From Methylocystis sp. B8 (GTDB taxonomy: Bacteria; Pseudomonadota; Alphaproteobacteria; Rhizobiales; Beijerinckiaceae): a stretch of 64,000 bases of DNA. A program made the translations under genes and the position numbers. This document shows, piece after piece, positions 61,617-64,000 of this stretch; position 1 is the first letter of the stretch, and every line of letters starts with the position of its first letter. Under the pieces are notes generated by a model, which worked only from the letters and a program-made list of their open reading frames with translations, did not search any database and had not been told where the DNA came from. The stretch covers positions 186,001 to 250,000 of the forward strand of contig NZ_VBTZ01000003.1 in NCBI RefSeq assembly GCF_005771425.1. Reading direction: 5' to 3'.

Positions 61617-62423
61617 ATGGCGCCGCGGTCCTTCTGGAAGGGCTATTTGAAGCTTTCGCTGGTGACCTGCCCGGTCGCGATGACGCCGGCCACTACGGAA
61701 GGCGAAAAGGTCCGCTTCCATATCCTTAATCGAAACACGGGCAATCGAGTCGTCAGCCAATATGTCGACTCGGTGAGCGGCGCGCCGATCGGCGAAGACG
61801 ACGCCGTGAAAGGCTATCCGCGCAGCGAAAACGATTACGTGCTGCTTGAAGATGAAGAGCTCGACGCCCTCAGTCTGGAGAGCACGCGGACGATCGACAT
61901 CGACACCTTTGCTCCAGCGTCAAGCATCGACTGGATCTGGTTCGACAAGCCGCATTATCTCATCCCCGATGATCCGATTGGCGTCGAGGCCTTTTCCGTC
62001 ATTCGCGATGCGATGAAGGCGACTGGCACGGTCGGCGTCTCTCGGCTCGTAATGTATCGGCGCGAGCGCGCCGTGATGGTCGAACCGCGCGACAAGGGTC
62101 TGGTCTTATGGACGCTGCGCTTCGCCGATGAAGTGCGTGATCCTAAGGACTATCTTGACAAAATCCGCGCTGAGACGCCGAACGCGAAAGCGCTTGGTCT
62201 GATTTCGAAATTGATCGAGGAACGCAAGAGTCATTGGGACCCCGCGATGGTTCAGGATCCCGTTCAAGCTCAGTTGCTCGACATCATTTCCGGAAAGAAG
62301 AAGGAGCACAGCCCGGCTCGCGCCAAGAAGCAGGCGCCCGCGACGCCGAGCAACGTCGTCAACATCATGGATGCGCTTCGCAAGAGCATCGACGCGGAAA
62401 AGCGTAGCTCGAAGCGCCGTTAG
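61617..62423 (+). CDS. ku: Non-homologous end joining protein Ku
   Basis: 268 residues. Ku homodimers ring DNA ends and recruit LigD. The fold is shown by PRSFWKGYLKLSLVTCPVAM at the start, the conserved KVRFHILNRNTGNRV, VKGYPRSENDYVLLEDEELD, and TIDIDTFAPASSIDWIWFDK. The C-terminal ~45 residues are basic (PARAKKQAPATPSNVVNIMD), as in other bacterial Ku where they contact DNA. The ATG is at 61617. Its stop overlaps the stop of the convergent ligD. Confidence 0.96.
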   Translation: MAPRSFWKGYLKLSLVTCPVAMTPATTEGEKVRFHILNRNTGNRVVSQYVDSVSGAPIGEDDAVKGYPRSENDYVLLEDEELDALSLESTRTIDIDTFAPASSIDWIWFDKPHYLIPDDPIGVEAFSVIRDAMKATGTVGVSRLVMYRRERAVMVEPRDKGLVLWTLRFADEVRDPKDYLDKIRAETPNAKALGLISKLIEERKSHWDPAMVQDPVQAQLLDIISGKKKEHSPARAKKQAPATPSNVVNIMDALRKSIDAEKRSSKRR

Positions 62424-64000
62424 ACTTTCTTTTTGCGCGGCTTAGGCGTTTCGATTGGCGCCGCCGCCTGTCGAAAGTCGGCCCAGGGATCGCTCTTCAG
62501 AGAATCAAGGCGCGCCAGAGTCTTGGCGATCGTGAAATAGGCAGGTCCAATCGCCGGACTGAGTTCGTCCCAGGCGAGCGGAACCGATACGGCCGCGCCG
62601 GGCCGCGCGCGCGTGGAGTAGGGGGCCACCGCCGTCGCGCCGCGCTGATTGCGCAGATAATCGACCAGTATCTTTCCCTGGCGCTTCGACTTCGTGATTG
62701 TTGAGACAAATTTGCCGGGGCTGTCATTCGCCATTGCGTCGGCGATGCTTTTGGTGAACGATTTCACCTGCGGCCATTCCGCTTTGGGCTTAACGGGCGC
62801 CATCACATGGAGGCCTTTTCCGCCCGATGTCTTTACGAAGGCGGCGAGTCCGAGGTCTTGAAGTCGGGCCTTCGTCTCTTCAGCCGCCGCAATGACGGCA
62901 TCCCATTCGACCTGCTCGCCGGGATCGAGATCCATGATGATGACGTCGGGACGCTCCCAGTCCGACGCCGTCGATCCCCAGGGGTGAATTTCCAAAGTAG
63001 CAGACTGAACCAGCGCGATCAGACCGTTGAGATCCTTGATGCTGAGCAAGGGCTCTTCTTCGGACTCCTTCGGATCGTCGATGAGCACGATGTTGGGATC
63101 GATGCCTTTCCAGGCGTGTTTCTGGAAGAATTTCTCTCCGTCGACGCCGTTTGGGCAGCGCAGAAGCGCGAGCGGACGATTGACGATGAACGGCGCGATA
63201 TAGCGCCAGACTTCGGCGTAATAATCTGCGAGCCCCTGCTTGGTTATGCCCTGATCGGGCCAATAAAGCCGATCTGGATGGGTGAGCGTCACGGCGCTTT
63301 TCTCCACGCGCGCCGCCGCCGGCCGCTCGACTGGCGGCGCCTTCTCGCGGACAACGTCGCGCGCTTGCTTGTCTTCACGCAAACCGCGGAAAGAAGCGTG
63401 GCGAAGAACCTGATCCGCCGTCCAACCGCGAAATTCGACCTCAGCCACCAATTCGGGACGCACATAACGGACGTTGCGCGCGGCCTCCGTGCTGAGGCGC
63501 GCGCCAAAAGGGCTCGAGGGCGTGCACAGGGGATCGAGCTTCAAGAAAAGCTCATGCGCCATATCGGTCGTGAAACCCGTTCCGACACGGCCGACATGGC
63601 ATAAAACCCCATGCTGATAAACGCCGAGCACGAGCGCGCCGGTCGCCTTCCGCGACACTGTCGAAGGCGTATAGCCCGCAATCACAAATTCCTGCCGCCC
63701 AAAGCATTTGGCCTTCACCCAACTCTTCACGCGTCCGGAGCGATAAGGCGAGTCGCGCAGCTTCGACACCACGCCTTCAAGACCAAGTCGGCACGCATGC
63801 GACAACACGACCGCGCCGCTATCTTCGAAATGAGCGCTGAGGCGAACTTTATCGCCGTTCTCACCGCCAAGGAGCTTTTCCAGCAACGCCTTGCGTTCAA
63901 GCAAGGCGGCGGCGCGCAGATCGTAGCCGTCGAGATAGAGAAGATCGAAAATCCAGTAAACGAAACGGTCGCTGCGCCCTGCGCTGAGATCGGCTTGAAG
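62420..64000 (-). CDS. ligD: DNA ligase D (C-terminal part; N-terminus outside window)
   Basis: The frame is open through the right edge; 526 codons are here. First comes the end of the ATP-dependent ligase domain: FVYWIFDLLYLDGYD, LEGVVSKLRDSPYRSGRVKS (motifs IV/V) and VGVYQHG-like LVLGVYQHGVLCHVGRVG. The polymerase/primase domain follows (LTHPDRLYWPDQGITKQGLA, IIMDLDPGEQVEW with the metal Asp pair, GGKGLHVMAPVKPK). So the order is ligase then polymerase, the Pseudomonas-type layout. The nucleotidyl Lys and any phosphoesterase domain are upstream of the window. It works with Ku at 61617. Confidence 0.95.
   Translation of the reverse strand, partial: LQADLSAGRSDRFVYWIFDLLYLDGYDLRAAALLERKALLEKLLGGENGDKVRLSAHFEDSGAVVLSHACRLGLEGVVSKLRDSPYRSGRVKSWVKAKCFGRQEFVIAGYTPSTVSRKATGALVLGVYQHGVLCHVGRVGTGFTTDMAHELFLKLDPLCTPSSPFGARLSTEAARNVRYVRPELVAEVEFRGWTADQVLRHASFRGLREDKQARDVVREKAPPVERPAAARVEKSAVTLTHPDRLYWPDQGITKQGLADYYAEVWRYIAPFIVNRPLALLRCPNGVDGEKFFQKHAWKGIDPNIVLIDDPKESEEEPLLSIKDLNGLIALVQSATLEIHPWGSTASDWERPDVIIMDLDPGEQVEWDAVIAAAEETKARLQDLGLAAFVKTSGGKGLHVMAPVKPKAEWPQVKSFTKSIADAMANDSPGKFVSTITKSKRQGKILVDYLRNQRGATAVAPYSTRARPGAAVSVPLAWDELSPAIGPAYFTIAKTLARLDSLKSDPWADFRQAAAPIETPKPRKKKV

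Noticed and set aside
62807-63604. 265-codon plus-strand frame opposite ligD
   Set aside because: Shadow of the LigD polymerase domain; no ribosome site and no recognisable fold.
1-64000. CRISPR array, prophage, IS element or toxin-antitoxin locus
   Set aside because: I found no regularly spaced repeats, transposase, integrase or phage structural genes.

Overview
The window looks like a chromosomal segment of an alphaproteobacterium of the order Hyphomicrobiales (Rhizobiales), probably a methylotroph or methanotroph of the Methylocystaceae/Beijerinckiaceae type. I base this on protein resemblance and gene content, without any database search. The pointers are a circularly permuted two-piece tmRNA, alpha-type SspB, DUF4169, DUF1192 and EipB proteins, sequences matching the EcfG general-stress promoter (GGAAC-N16/17-cGTT), a complete NAD-dependent formate dehydrogenase operon (fdsGBA-fdhD-fdsD) with its LysR regulator, pyruvate phosphate dikinase, phasins and a DUF5765 membrane protein. 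DNA is GC-rich and mostly ordinary core genome; there is no prophage, IS element or CRISPR array.

Layout. 0-2.1 kb: a HAD hydrolase cut by the left edge, divergent from a periplasmic sulfatase. 2.2-8.4 kb: mostly minus-strand housekeeping: sspB-DUF4169-RHH, the tmRNA gene immediately upstream of sspB, a His/Lys-rich secreted peptide, rplY-pth with a terminator-like hairpin between them, aspS, and DUF1192. 8.5-13.9 kb: ppdK, a REP-like palindrome pair, a membrane cyclic-nucleotide-binding protein, YjbQ and a SleB cell-wall hydrolase. 14.1-15.2 kb: an AT-richer accessory patch with a hypothetical gene split over two frames at a T TTG GGG site. 15.4-27.6 kb: pabB-pabC, a YmdB-type phosphoesterase, YpfJ protease, nnr, carbonic anhydrase-SulP, GDPD-RidA, eipB, and pyruvoyl arginine decarboxylase-agmatinase (arginine to putrescine). 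28.5-36.5 kb: a three-part HME-RND efflux system followed after 6 bases by an atypical pyruvate-kinase-like gene, then a Nudix gene. 37.3-40.8 kb: tRNA-Ser, GGCT-panC-acyP-aroE, and two phasins with a possible PhaR operator. 41.1-52.4 kb: a soluble PAS histidine kinase, pxpABC, DUF5765, DUF985, gloB, a methyltransferase, SRPBCC, an esterase, DUF2905, DUF4239 and tRNA-Arg. 52.8-60.4 kb: fdsR and the fds operon, then ychJ. 60.4-64 kb: a compact stress island.

The most interesting region is 60.45-62.42 kb. Four separate matches to the EcfG promoter consensus lie in about 1.1 kb. They precede csbD, an unlisted 56-residue ORF, an orphan NepR-like anti-sigma candidate (minus strand) and ku. csbD and the small ORF each sit between their own promoter match and their own hairpin-plus-T-run terminator. 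ku converges on ligD, and their stop codons overlap. Together this suggests that NHEJ repair and two small stress proteins are wired to the general stress response, with a local NepR paralogue that could tune it.

Other points worth attention are the ssrA-sspB adjacency (tag source next to tag adaptor), the frameshifted accessory gene, the coupling of a kinase-like protein to an efflux operon, and two very small membrane ORFs with strong ribosome-binding sites (43.6 kb and 50.8 kb). Coding calls rest on the reading frames and on recognised family motifs; promoter and operator calls are predictions from sequence alone.
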